From positions 1-64,000 of the forward strand of contig JAVBJU010000030.1 of the NCBI GenBank assembly GCA_031546825.1: a stretch of 64,000 bases of DNA, written 5' to 3'. Numbering within the stretch: the stretch's first letter is position 1; each line of letters starts with the position of its first letter. Made by a program: the position numbers and the translations under genes. Below the pieces are notes generated by a model. The model had not been told where the DNA came from and did not search any database. It saw nothing but the letters and a program-made list of their open reading frames with translations. Below, one piece after another: positions 17,165 to 25,651 of this stretch. The stretch is from Hohaiivirga sp031546825 (lineage in GTDB: Bacteria > Pseudomonadota > Alphaproteobacteria > Rhizobiales > Beijerinckiaceae).

Positions 17165-17324
17165 ATCTGCACTCCTCTGGCAAGAAATTAAACAACAATG
17201 GGCTTCTTAGCCTCTTATCTCAAAACAAGAAGGGATACAATAACTCCACTCTTTACGATTCTAAATTTAAGCTAAAATCTAAAAAAAACAAGAAAAATTT
17301 ATTACTGACCTTCCTTAAAAGACG

Positions 17325-19568
17325 TTACTGAAACCGGTTTGACTTCGGAAAGCCCTTCGGCGGCAAACGACCGGATTCGGCTCTGTGCATGAGCCAATCA
17401 CGCAGATCATCCCCGGCAACCGTCCAAACACGATCAGAGGTATCTTTCCAGGTTAGACCATCGGCAAGATTGAAGGTCTTGGCATCGGCAACCCCACCAT
17501 CGCGGTAGCGTTGCAGACGCACGCCCTTGCCACGCGCCATTTCCGGCACTTCGCTCAACGGGAAGGCCAGCAACTTGCGGTTTTCGCCGATGATGGCAAC
17601 GTGGTCGCCCTTCACTTCGACGCAGAGCTTCACATGGGTGCCATCGTCAAGATTGACGATCTGCTTGCCCTTGCGGGTGTTGGCCACGATATCGTCGGCA
17701 GCAACCACAAACCCGCGCCCGTCACTGCGCACCATCAAGAGCTTCACGCCGGGCTTATAGGGGAATGCGGTGATGAAATCAGCGGCTTCGTCCAATTCCA
17801 CCATCAGGCGGATCGGGTCGCCGAAGCCACGCCCACCGGGCAGCTTTGAGGCCTCCAGCGTGAAGAAGCGGCCATTGCCCGCCATCACTAGAATTTTGGC
17901 AGTGGTCTCAGTATGGAACGAAATCTTCAGCGCATCATCGCCCTTGAATTGTACGCTGGAGAGATCGGCCACATGGCCTTTCATGGCGCGGATCCAGCCC
18001 TTCTCAGAAACGATTACGGTGACCGGCTCGCGCTCAATCATCACCTCGTTGAAGTCGATATCTGAGGTATCCGGGGCATCCGCAAAGCTGGTGCGGCGCT
18101 TGCCGACCTTGGTTTCACCACCGAAAAGCTTGCGCGCTTCGCGAATTTGCCAGGCGATGGTGTTCCACTGGGTCTCGTCCGAACCCAGAAGATGCTCGAT
18201 CTCGCCCTTTTCCTTCTGGAGAGTTTCCTGCTCGCGCTTCAGTTCCATCTCTTCAAGACGGCGCAGCGAGCGCAGGCGCGTATCGAGGATAGCATTCGCC
18301 TGAACTTCGGTGAGCGAGAAGAACTTCATCAGTTCCACGCGCGGCTCATCTTCCTCGCGAATGATTTTGATCACGCGGTCGAGGTCGAGATAAACAATCA
18401 GAAGGCCGCCGAGGATCTCGAGGCGCCGGTCGATGGCCGAGAGCCGGAAGCGCGAGCGGCGCATCAACACGTCACGGCGATGGTCGAGCCATTCGCGCAA
18501 AACTTCGGCCAGGTTCATTACCTTGGGAACGCGCCCTTGCGAGAGCACGTTCATATTCATGGAAAGACGGCTCTCAAGCTCGGTCAGACGGAACAGGCTC
18601 TCCATCATCAGAATGGGATCAACCGTCCGAGAACGTGGCTCGATGACAACCCGCACATCCTCTGCCGATTCGTCACGAACATCGGCCACGAGCGGCAGCT
18701 TGCGCTCTTGAAGCAGTTCAGCAATCTTTTCGATGAGACGCGATTTGGTGACGAGATACGGGATCTCGGTCACCACAATCTGCCACATGCCGCGCCCGGT
18801 CTCTTCCTTCTCCCAGCGCGCACGCACGCGGAATGAGCCCCTGCCGGTGGCATAGGTCTCGGCGATGGCAGACTTGCTATCGATGATGATCCCGCCTGTT
18901 GGTAAATCGGGGCCGGGAACGAAGGTCATGAGGCGTTCGGATGGGGTCTCCGGATGCTTGATCAGATAGAGCGCCGCATCACACAATTCGCCCGCATTAT
19001 GCGGCGGAATGGAGGTCGCCATGCCGACCGCAATACCCTGAGAACCATTGGCCAAAAGGTTCGGGAAGGCCGCCGGCAGCACCACCGGCTCTTCATTGGC
19101 CTGATCATAGGTTTCGCGGAAATCGACGGCATCCTCATCAATGCCTTCGAGCAGCAGCCCGGCAATCGGGGTCAGGCGCGCTTCGGTATAGCGCATGGCG
19201 GCGGCGCTATCGCCGTCGATATTGCCGAAATTGCCCTGCCCGTCCACCAAGGGGTAACGCTGGGCAAAATCCTGGGCAAGACGCACAAGGGCGTCATAAA
19301 TCGCCTGGTCGCCGTGGGGGTGATACTGACCCATCACGTCGCCGACAATGCGCGCGCATTTTTTCGGAGCGTTTACGGGGTCCAGCCGCAGCAGCCGCAT
19401 GGCGTGCAGCACCCGGCGATGCACGGGCTTCAGGCCGTCGCGGGCATCGGGCAAGGCGCGGTGCATGATGGTGGACAGGGCATAGGCAAGGTAGCGCTCT
19501 TCCAGCGCATCCTTGAGACTGACCACTTCAATCCCGCCACCCTTCGACGGATCGACCTCTTTCCCCAT
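17325..19568 (-). CDS. parC: DNA topoisomerase IV subunit A
   Basis: 747 aa type IIA topoisomerase subunit that, with ParE, unlinks daughter chromosomes. The breakage-reunion domain begins around residue 30 (IMHRALPDARDGLKPVHRR). The active-site Tyr127 is in AMRYTEAR. The GyrA-box-free C-terminal beta-pinwheel (about 510-740) supports ParC rather than GyrA. The quinolone-contact region reads HPHGDQAIYD, with Gln88 where E. coli ParC has Ser80. The gene ends 160 bases before the AT-rich ImmA pair, which reads in the same direction. Confidence 0.94.
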   Translation of the reverse strand: MGKEVDPSKGGGIEVVSLKDALEERYLAYALSTIMHRALPDARDGLKPVHRRVLHAMRLLRLDPVNAPKKCARIVGDVMGQYHPHGDQAIYDALVRLAQDFAQRYPLVDGQGNFGNIDGDSAAAMRYTEARLTPIAGLLLEGIDEDAVDFRETYDQANEEPVVLPAAFPNLLANGSQGIAVGMATSIPPHNAGELCDAALYLIKHPETPSERLMTFVPGPDLPTGGIIIDSKSAIAETYATGRGSFRVRARWEKEETGRGMWQIVVTEIPYLVTKSRLIEKIAELLQERKLPLVADVRDESAEDVRVVIEPRSRTVDPILMMESLFRLTELESRLSMNMNVLSQGRVPKVMNLAEVLREWLDHRRDVLMRRSRFRLSAIDRRLEILGGLLIVYLDLDRVIKIIREEDEPRVELMKFFSLTEVQANAILDTRLRSLRRLEEMELKREQETLQKEKGEIEHLLGSDETQWNTIAWQIREARKLFGGETKVGKRRTSFADAPDTSDIDFNEVMIEREPVTVIVSEKGWIRAMKGHVADLSSVQFKGDDALKISFHTETTAKILVMAGNGRFFTLEASKLPGGRGFGDPIRLMVELDEAADFITAFPYKPGVKLLMVRSDGRGFVVAADDIVANTRKGKQIVNLDDGTHVKLCVEVKGDHVAIIGENRKLLAFPLSEVPEMARGKGVRLQRYRDGGVADAKTFNLADGLTWKDTSDRVWTVAGDDLRDWLMHRAESGRLPPKGFPKSNRFQ

Positions 19569-19721
19569 GGACCCAAAAACCTCTTGTTACCCATGGCCAT
19601 CTACGATGCCCGTTGGCGGTTGTCTTCTTTAAGGTGTCGCGCGGGTTTACTCACCCGCTATCATAAACGAACACCGTCCTTAACCGGCTTTGCTCATAAG
19701 AACAAACCAAAAACGCAAACT

Positions 19722-20450
19722 TCAGAAATCCTTCAACACAAGGCTTGTGAAGCGCATCCGTTCCGGTGGCACTTCCTGCATCCGAGGCTCAAAAACCCAT
19801 ATTCTCAGAAAGTATTCTGTCAGCGCAAAAGCGGCACGCAAATCATCTTGAGAGGGTTTAGCGCTTCGCCCCCCATCGAGCAAGAAGGGCGGCAGCGTCA
19901 AAAGACGGTCTTTATAGGGCTCAGCCGTTTCCGCCGAAACCGCACGCCCGGTTTTCGGCGAAACATGGGTAAGATTTGCAGTGCCACCCGTAACCGCACA
20001 GGCAGAAAGATCGAGCCCGTAGCCGAGCGTGGACAAAAAGGCACGCTCAAAATGGATAAAAAGAATAGGTGCCAGTTCGGCATCATCAAGATGATCAATC
20101 AGCGCGTTCACCGCTTCGAACAATTCGGTGTGGGGGTCTCGCTCTGGCAACATGCGCAGATGCGCAGCAATTGCTTGAAACCCATGCAGTGCCGCAGCAG
20201 ACGCCAGAAACCGGGCCGTGCGGAGCCTCTGTCCATCAACCTGAAAATTGCCAAGCTGCGCATCAAGCCGCGCCCGCCATGTGAGGTCAACCGTATTCCC
20301 CGGCTGAAGCACCGGCTGCATCCGCCGGGAGCGTCCACCCTGTACGAGGCCAAGATGGCGGCCATGGGCGCGCGTCATCACTTCGAGAATCACCCCACTC
20401 TCGCCATGCCGCCGACCACCCAAAACCAGACCTTCATCGCTCCATTGCAA
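19722..20450 (-). CDS. recO: DNA repair protein RecO
   Basis: 242 aa recombination mediator with an OB-fold N-terminus that helps RecR load RecA at ssDNA gaps. The N-terminal QWSDEGLVLGGRRHGE is typical. I set the start at the TTG at 20450 because AAGGAAG lies at ideal distance before it and the protein then begins exactly as family members do; an in-frame ATG at 20492 would add 14 unlikely residues. It lies upstream of parC on the same strand. In related genomes recO is usually close to era; here 8 kb separates them. Confidence 0.92.
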   Translation of the reverse strand: MQWSDEGLVLGGRRHGESGVILEVMTRAHGRHLGLVQGGRSRRMQPVLQPGNTVDLTWRARLDAQLGNFQVDGQRLRTARFLASAAALHGFQAIAAHLRMLPERDPHTELFEAVNALIDHLDDAELAPILFIHFERAFLSTLGYGLDLSACAVTGGTANLTHVSPKTGRAVSAETAEPYKDRLLTLPPFLLDGGRSAKPSQDDLRAAFALTEYFLRIWVFEPRMQEVPPERMRFTSLVLKDF

Positions 20451-20677
20451 ACAAACACTTCCTTCTATCGCCACAGCAGCAAAACATGGCATTTCCCCAC
20501 CCGGCAGAAAACCATCTCCCCGCCATGCAACATATCACACCGTTTTTTCAGAAATCGTCTGATTTATTTGGTGGCACGCAGATGATCCACGAATGATGCC
20601 GTGGGCCCCTATTGTTGGGGCTGTGCCAGAAGGCCCTTCCGGATATAATCATCTTCAGAACCATTTTGGAGGCCACG

Positions 20678-21649
20678 ATGACCACGCGCCGAACCCTCAT
20701 GAAAACTGCCCTTGTCACCTTGGGTGCCAGTGCCATAACCCCGTTCACAATCGCGACCGCCTCGGCTAAAGCGCCCCAGCTCAAAAAGCAGGCACCGGGC
20801 TATTATCGGATGATGCTGGGTGATTACGAGATCACCGCCCTCAATGACGGCACCAATAAATATCAGCCGAACGTGGTCTATAACAATGCCGATCCGGCCA
20901 AGCTCGAAAAGCTCCTGTCCGATGCCTTCATTTCCGCGCCGATGGATATGTCGGTCAATGCGTTTCTGGTGAATACTGGTGAACGTCTGGTGCTGGTCGA
21001 TACTGGCACTGGCGCAAAGAGCCCGAATATCGGCTTTGTCACCGCAAATCTCATCGCCTCTGGCTACAAGCCGGAAGATGTGGACGCGGTTATCATCACC
21101 CATGCCCATGGCGACCATATCGGCGGGCTGTTTGTGGATGGAAAAATCACCTTCCCCAACGCAACCCTGCATATCGCCAAGACAGAGGCCGATCACTGGC
21201 TCTCCTCCGACAAGCGCGCCACCGCCCCGGAAAAGGCGCGCGGCGGGTTCGACAAGGTGGTGACCACCCTCAAGCCCTATCAGGATGCAGGCAAGCTCAA
21301 GATGTTTGCCGATAACGCCGAACCCGTTCCGGGCTTTAAAACCAAACCCTATCCGGGCCACACGCCCGGCCACACCGCAATCTTCATAGAAAGCAAGGGC
21401 CAGAAACTAATGCTGTGGGGCGACATCGCCCATGGCGACATCGTGCAGTTTGCTGAGCCCACAATCACCGTGGGCTTTGACACCGATAACGCCCTCGCCG
21501 TGGTCTCCCGTGCCGCCGCCCTGGCCGACGCCGCCAAGGAGCGCTGCCTGGTTGCCGGAGCGCATCTGCGCTTCCCAGCGCTCGGGCACGTAGCAGTGGA
21601 TGGCAAAGGCTACCGCTGGGTGCCGGTGAATTATTCGGTGATGTTGTAG
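20678..21649 (+). CDS. Exported MBL-fold metallo-hydrolase (Tat signal)
   Basis: 323 aa. The N-terminus TTRRTLMKTALV has a twin-arginine motif, and a hydrophobic stretch ends in ATASA (about residue 30), so export by Tat is likely. The metallo-beta-lactamase metal motif HAHGDH is at 152-157, with GHTPGH downstream. The family includes lactonases, sulfatase-like and arylester hydrolases; the substrate is unknown. GGAGG precedes the ATG at 20678; an upstream extension of the frame is not supported. It is convergent with the nitrilase gene. A decayed fragment matching its C-terminal region lies at about 25.5 kb. Confidence 0.85.
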   Translation: MTTRRTLMKTALVTLGASAITPFTIATASAKAPQLKKQAPGYYRMMLGDYEITALNDGTNKYQPNVVYNNADPAKLEKLLSDAFISAPMDMSVNAFLVNTGERLVLVDTGTGAKSPNIGFVTANLIASGYKPEDVDAVIITHAHGDHIGGLFVDGKITFPNATLHIAKTEADHWLSSDKRATAPEKARGGFDKVVTTLKPYQDAGKLKMFADNAEPVPGFKTKPYPGHTPGHTAIFIESKGQKLMLWGDIAHGDIVQFAEPTITVGFDTDNALAVVSRAAALADAAKERCLVAGAHLRFPALGHVAVDGKGYRWVPVNYSVML

Positions 21650-21668
21650 AACTTCGCTGACCGTTTAT

Positions 21669-21700
21669 GGAGTTAGATATGGGGCACCATGTCTAACTCC
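21669..21700. terminator. Long hairpin between convergent genes
   Basis: GGAGTTAGATATGG pairs with CCATGTCTAACTCC (one G-U) around a GGCA loop, a 14-bp stem. It sits between the convergent MBL and nitrilase genes and has no T run on either side, so it may be an mRNA-end stabiliser rather than a classical terminator. Confidence 0.6.
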
Positions 21701-21743
21701 GTATAAATAGTCCAAGGAAACTGCTCGGTGAAGTGTCCCCATA

Positions 21744-22673
21744 TTACCGAACCGGGTGCTTCGCCTCGCGGTCCACGTGCAGCGAAAACACATCCGGTCG
21801 GGCGTAATGACCGACGGGGTCAAAATCGAATTTGCTGCGGATAAGCGTGTCGCGATCAAGAACCGCCTCCAGAATGGCGGGCTCGTCGTAAACCGGCCCG
21901 GCCAGAATTTCACCCAGCGGATTAACGATGACGCTTGCCCCGCGCATCATCACGTCCTCCGGCTTCTCGCCAAAGCGGCTACGGTAATTTTCGCCATATT
22001 CGCCAAGCGTTACGCATTGCCCGGCTCCGAGCACATAGCAACGCCCCTCCATGGCGATATGCTGCATGGTCGGGAGCCAGGTGGTGCGATCATCGGCGGT
22101 CGGGGCGCAATAGATTTCCACCTGCTGCGCATATTGGGACATCCGCAGGGCGGGCATGTAATTTTCCCAGCAAATCACCGCACCTATTTTGCCAAGAGAA
22201 CTATCCACCACATCAAGCGTTGAGCCGTCGCCAAAGCCCCAGATGAGGCGTTCAGCCCCGGTCGGCATCAGCTTGCGCCGCTTACCAACGAGCCCATGCA
22301 CGGGATCGATGAACACGACTGTGCAATAGAGCGTTGAACCACCGCGCTCAATGATGCCCAACACCACGAATGTGCCGTGGGCCGCCGCCGCTTCTGCCAC
22401 CAGGCGCAGCTCTGGCCCGTCAATTTCAACTGCGCCATTATAGTAGCGCAGGAAATCCTCGCGCCCTTCCGGCAACCGCCGACCAACGGGCGCATCGAAG
22501 GTCAGGCCCTTGGGGTATGTACCGAGAAATGCTTCGGGGAACACAACCAGTTCCGCGCCACGACCGCCCGCCTCACCGATCAGGCGGCAAACCTTTTCGG
22601 TGGTGGCGGCGGCATCGAATGCGACACTGCTATCCTGAATGACAGCGACTTTGACTTTATCTTTCATCGTCAT
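21744..22673 (-). CDS. Nitrilase
   Basis: 309 aa carbon-nitrogen hydrolase of the true nitrilase branch, converting nitriles to acids and ammonia. The triad is visible: Glu47 (FPEAFLGTYP), Lys134 (RRKLMPT) and Cys168 in ICWENYMP, where the Cys-Trp-Glu-Asn motif is diagnostic of nitrilases as opposed to amidases. Length and the C-terminal Asp/Tyr-rich part fit. It is downstream of an MFS transporter in the same direction (36-base gap), so the transporter probably imports or exports the substrate or product. The substrate class (aliphatic or arylaceto-) cannot be decided. Confidence 0.9.
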   Translation of the reverse strand: MTMKDKVKVAVIQDSSVAFDAAATTEKVCRLIGEAGGRGAELVVFPEAFLGTYPKGLTFDAPVGRRLPEGREDFLRYYNGAVEIDGPELRLVAEAAAAHGTFVVLGIIERGGSTLYCTVVFIDPVHGLVGKRRKLMPTGAERLIWGFGDGSTLDVVDSSLGKIGAVICWENYMPALRMSQYAQQVEIYCAPTADDRTTWLPTMQHIAMEGRCYVLGAGQCVTLGEYGENYRSRFGEKPEDVMMRGASVIVNPLGEILAGPVYDEPAILEAVLDRDTLIRSKFDFDPVGHYARPDVFSLHVDREAKHPVR

Positions 22674-22709
22674 GTTCCGTTCGTGTGAGCAAGAGGAATA
22701 GTGGTCTCG

Positions 22710-24326
22710 TCATGACACATCCCGATCCTTGGTTTCGGGAACCAGAAAAATACCAATCACAGCCGTGACACCCGCGATAATCACCGGATACCAGAGCCCG
22801 GCATAAATATTGCCGTAATAGACCACAAGCAATGAGGCCACGAAGGGCAGAAAACCGCCAAGAATGCCCACACCAACATGGTATGGCAGCGACAGGGATG
22901 TGGACCGAATAGCGGCTGGAAACATTTCGACCATGAACGCGGCCATGGGTCCGTACACCATGCCGACCAGCATGATCAGCCATACCACGACCGCGACGGC
23001 GCCAACGTGGTTCACCTCTTGCGGTTTTGCCCCAAGCCCTGCCGCGCGGAACGCCTCGCGGTAAGCTTGTTCTTCAAATCCCTTGACCTCAACTCCATCA
23101 ATTGTTGTGGTCAGCCCCTGGCCAGCGGCTGCCGGTTGATAGACATAGGAAAGGCCGTTGCGGATGAGGAAGTTACGGGCCTTGTCGCAATCACTCACCG
23201 GCGAGGCGAACAGCGAGAAGGTGCAGCCTTCTGCTTTCACCGTGATTGTTCTGGTCGCCGAGAATTCGGCCAATACGGGGTTAGTGAAACGGGCCAGCGT
23301 CTGGAATGCGGGAAACAGGGTCAGCGCACCAAGAACCATGCCGGTGATCATGATGTATTTACGCCCAACCCGATCAGACAACCAGCCAAACAGCACGATA
23401 AAGGGCGTTCCGATGATCAAACCCAGACTGAAAACGATATAGCTCGTCTTGTAATCCACCTGCATCACGCTCTGCATGAAGAACAGGCCGTAAAACTGGG
23501 CGGTATACCAGACCGCTGTCATGCCCGTGGTCACGCCAAACAGCGAAATGAGCACCTGCTTGACGTTGCGCCAATTGCCGAAGGCCTCGGAGATCGGTGC
23601 CTTCGAAACCGTGCCCTGCGCTTTCATGCGCTCGAAAACAGGAGATTCCTCAAGCTTCAACCGGATATACATCGAGATCGCCAAGAGCACGATCGAGCCA
23701 AGGAACGGAATGCGCCAGCCCCACGCCCGGAAAGCGTCCTCTCCAAGCGAAAGGCGGCAGGTCAGAATAACCACCAGAGACAGGATGAACCCCACGGTCG
23801 CCGTTGTTTGCAGCCAACTCGTGGCATAACCGCGCTGGCCACGCCGCGCATGCTCTGCCACATAAGTCACCGCGCCGCCATATTCACCGCCGACCGCAAG
23901 CCCCTGAACCAGCCGCAGTCCAACCAGCAAGACTGGCGCCAAGGTGCCCGCTTGCGCGTAAGTGGGGAGCAAACCAACAAGAACGGTTGAGCCGCCCATC
24001 AGGATCATGGTGATGAGAAACGCCTTTTTGCGCCCGATGCTGTCGCCCAACGCCCCGAAGAGCAAAGCCCCCAGCGGCCGCATGGCAAAGCCCGCACCAA
24101 ATGCCGCGAGGCTTGCGAGAAACGCCGCAGTTTCGTTACCTGGCGGGAAGAACAGGGCGCTGAAGAAGACGGTCAGCGATCCATAAAGATAAAAGTCATA
24201 CCACTCAAAGATCGTGCCCACGGAAGCGGCCGTGATGACGAGACGTTCTTTTGAGCTTTGAAGAGCGCGGTTTTTCGCATCTTTCGCCATCGCGCCCATG
24301 GGGCTGGCAAGCTTTTCAGTGGACAT
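22710..24326 (-). CDS. MFS transporter, metabolite:H+ symporter (MHS) type
   Basis: 538 aa with 12 membrane segments. The first carries the MHS signature GTIFEWYDFYLYG. The cytoplasmic loop 2-3 motif is GDSIGRKKAF, repeated in the second half as SDRVGRKYIM. A polar insertion of about 90 residues (roughly 340-430, with two Cys) between segments makes it longer than the 440-aa norm, as seen in one MHS subgroup. MHS members carry organic acids such as shikimate, ketoglutarate or betaine. It is upstream of the nitrilase gene and divergent from a LysR regulator, which together form a plausible uptake-and-hydrolysis unit. Confidence 0.88.
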   Translation of the reverse strand: MSTEKLASPMGAMAKDAKNRALQSSKERLVITAASVGTIFEWYDFYLYGSLTVFFSALFFPPGNETAAFLASLAAFGAGFAMRPLGALLFGALGDSIGRKKAFLITMILMGGSTVLVGLLPTYAQAGTLAPVLLVGLRLVQGLAVGGEYGGAVTYVAEHARRGQRGYATSWLQTTATVGFILSLVVILTCRLSLGEDAFRAWGWRIPFLGSIVLLAISMYIRLKLEESPVFERMKAQGTVSKAPISEAFGNWRNVKQVLISLFGVTTGMTAVWYTAQFYGLFFMQSVMQVDYKTSYIVFSLGLIIGTPFIVLFGWLSDRVGRKYIMITGMVLGALTLFPAFQTLARFTNPVLAEFSATRTITVKAEGCTFSLFASPVSDCDKARNFLIRNGLSYVYQPAAAGQGLTTTIDGVEVKGFEEQAYREAFRAAGLGAKPQEVNHVGAVAVVVWLIMLVGMVYGPMAAFMVEMFPAAIRSTSLSLPYHVGVGILGGFLPFVASLLVVYYGNIYAGLWYPVIIAGVTAVIGIFLVPETKDRDVS

Positions 24327-24544
24327 TTTGGATAATCCTCACGATTACCGGCGCCGCACACTTCACCAAGCGTTACGCGCCCTCCCCGGAATGGCTCGCG
24401 TTGTCATTATGGTACGGTCTTTCAACCCCAGCCCCGCGAACCATACCAATTATCAAATTGCTGTAGCGCAGGGTCCATCTAAACATGCAGCATGGAGCGT
24501 TGCCTTATTGGCAACACGCCCATTAGACCAACCTTCGGGGCCAC
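24327..24544. promoter_or_regulatory. Divergent MFS / lysR control region
   Basis: 218 bases between the divergent transporter and regulator genes, the expected location of LysR operators. Short inverted repeats are visible (ATGGT at 24409-24413 and ACCAT at 24440-24444). I cannot single out a T-N11-A box with confidence. Confidence 0.4.
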
Positions 24545-25438
24545 ATGCAGATACCAGCCTATCGCTATTTTCTTGCTGTTGCCGATACGGGTTCGGTGCG
24601 GCAAGCCGCTGAGCAGGCTCATATCAGCCCCTCTGCGATCAGCCGCCAGATCCGGTTTCTCGAACATACTTTCAAGGTTATTTTGTTTGAGCGCCGCGTG
24701 AACGGCATGTTCCTGACCGAGGAAGGACGCATCATAGCCGGTTACCTGCGCGAAAATGTGCGCACCATGGAACTCGCTCAGGCCCAGCTTGATGAATTAC
24801 GCAACCTTGTGCGAGGCCGCGTATCCTTTTGCGCGATCGAAGGGGTATTCATGTCATGGCTGTTACCGGCAATCGGTACATTTCAACAGCAGCACCCGAT
24901 GATCACGTTCGATGGCAGCGTTGCCAGCTCCGAGCATGTTCTGGAGGCAGTGCGGTCTGATCAGGTTGATTTCGGTGTGGCGCTTGGTCTGGAGGAGCCG
25001 GATGCGAGCATAGAGATCCGCCATTGTTTTCAAACGCGCTACCTCGTTGTCTTCGCCCCCGGGCACAAGCTGGCGTCGCAAACCAATGCGCGCCTCGCCG
25101 ATATCGTGCAGTATCCGCTGGCCTTATTGAATGACCGATTTCAGACACGCCAGTGGTTCAACAAGGCAGTGGCGCGCCAGCATCTGGAAAACACTGTCGC
25201 CATCCAGCTTGACCATATCGAGATGCTAAAGCGAATTATTCAGGGCGGCCAGTATGTCTCAATTTTACCAGATTATGCGGTCACCGCCGAAGCAGCAGAA
25301 GGCCAACTGGCCGCGCGCTCAATCCACGAAGCGGATCACGCCTTCACCAGAACGTTTTTATGCGTGCGCAAGGGCCGTATTTTACCACGCTCCGTTCAGG
25401 CTTTTCTGGCTCAATTGACGTTGGACGCTCCAGATTAG
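24545..25438 (+). CDS. LysR family transcriptional regulator
   Basis: 297 aa. The N-terminal winged helix-turn-helix is visible at residues 1-65 (FLAVADTGSVRQAAEQAHIS, then AISRQIRFLE), followed by the linker helix and a periplasmic-binding-protein-like effector domain (about 90-295). It is divergent from the MFS-nitrilase pair and upstream of abgT-pepT in its own direction, so either or both sets may be its targets. The inducer is unknown. Confidence 0.92.
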   Translation: MQIPAYRYFLAVADTGSVRQAAEQAHISPSAISRQIRFLEHTFKVILFERRVNGMFLTEEGRIIAGYLRENVRTMELAQAQLDELRNLVRGRVSFCAIEGVFMSWLLPAIGTFQQQHPMITFDGSVASSEHVLEAVRSDQVDFGVALGLEEPDASIEIRHCFQTRYLVVFAPGHKLASQTNARLADIVQYPLALLNDRFQTRQWFNKAVARQHLENTVAIQLDHIEMLKRIIQGGQYVSILPDYAVTAEAAEGQLAARSIHEADHAFTRTFLCVRKGRILPRSVQAFLAQLTLDAPD

Positions 25439-25481
25439 GGACGGAGCGATTAATTTTTCCATTGGAGTAATTGGGGTGATG

Positions 25482-25540
25482 GCGTGCATGGTGCTGCCCC
25501 CGCAATCACCGTGGGCGTCGACAGCGATAACGCCTTCAAT
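25482..25540 (+). pseudogene. Remnant of an MBL-hydrolase gene
   Basis: The stretch CAATCACCGTGGGC (25503-25516) continues as GTCGACAGCGATAACGCC and is nearly identical to the segment of the MBL hydrolase gene at about 21462-21495, which encodes TITVGFDTDNAL. Here it would read AITVGVDSDNAFN and then stops. The upstream bases (ATGGCG, GTGC, GCTG) also align loosely with gaps. It is a short decayed copy, not a gene. Confidence 0.7.
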
Positions 25541-25651
25541 TAAAAGCATTATTTTCTACCGATTTGGCACAGAAATGCACTGGCGACATTTCAGGTCCTG
25601 CATTAACGTGACGGCGTTTTTTTATATCGCCATACAGGGACGGGGAAAAAG

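Noticed and set aside
18954..20585. 543-codon plus-strand frame
   Set aside because: It is antisense to parC and recO, whose products are unmistakable; composition is that of a complementary shadow frame.
22878..23990. 370-codon plus-strand frame over the MFS gene
   Set aside because: Rich in His, Arg and Gln with no motif; shadow of the transporter coding strand.
24409..24448. ATGGT/ACCAT inverted repeat as LysR operator
   Set aside because: Too short and too widely spaced to call; noted only under the spacer entry.
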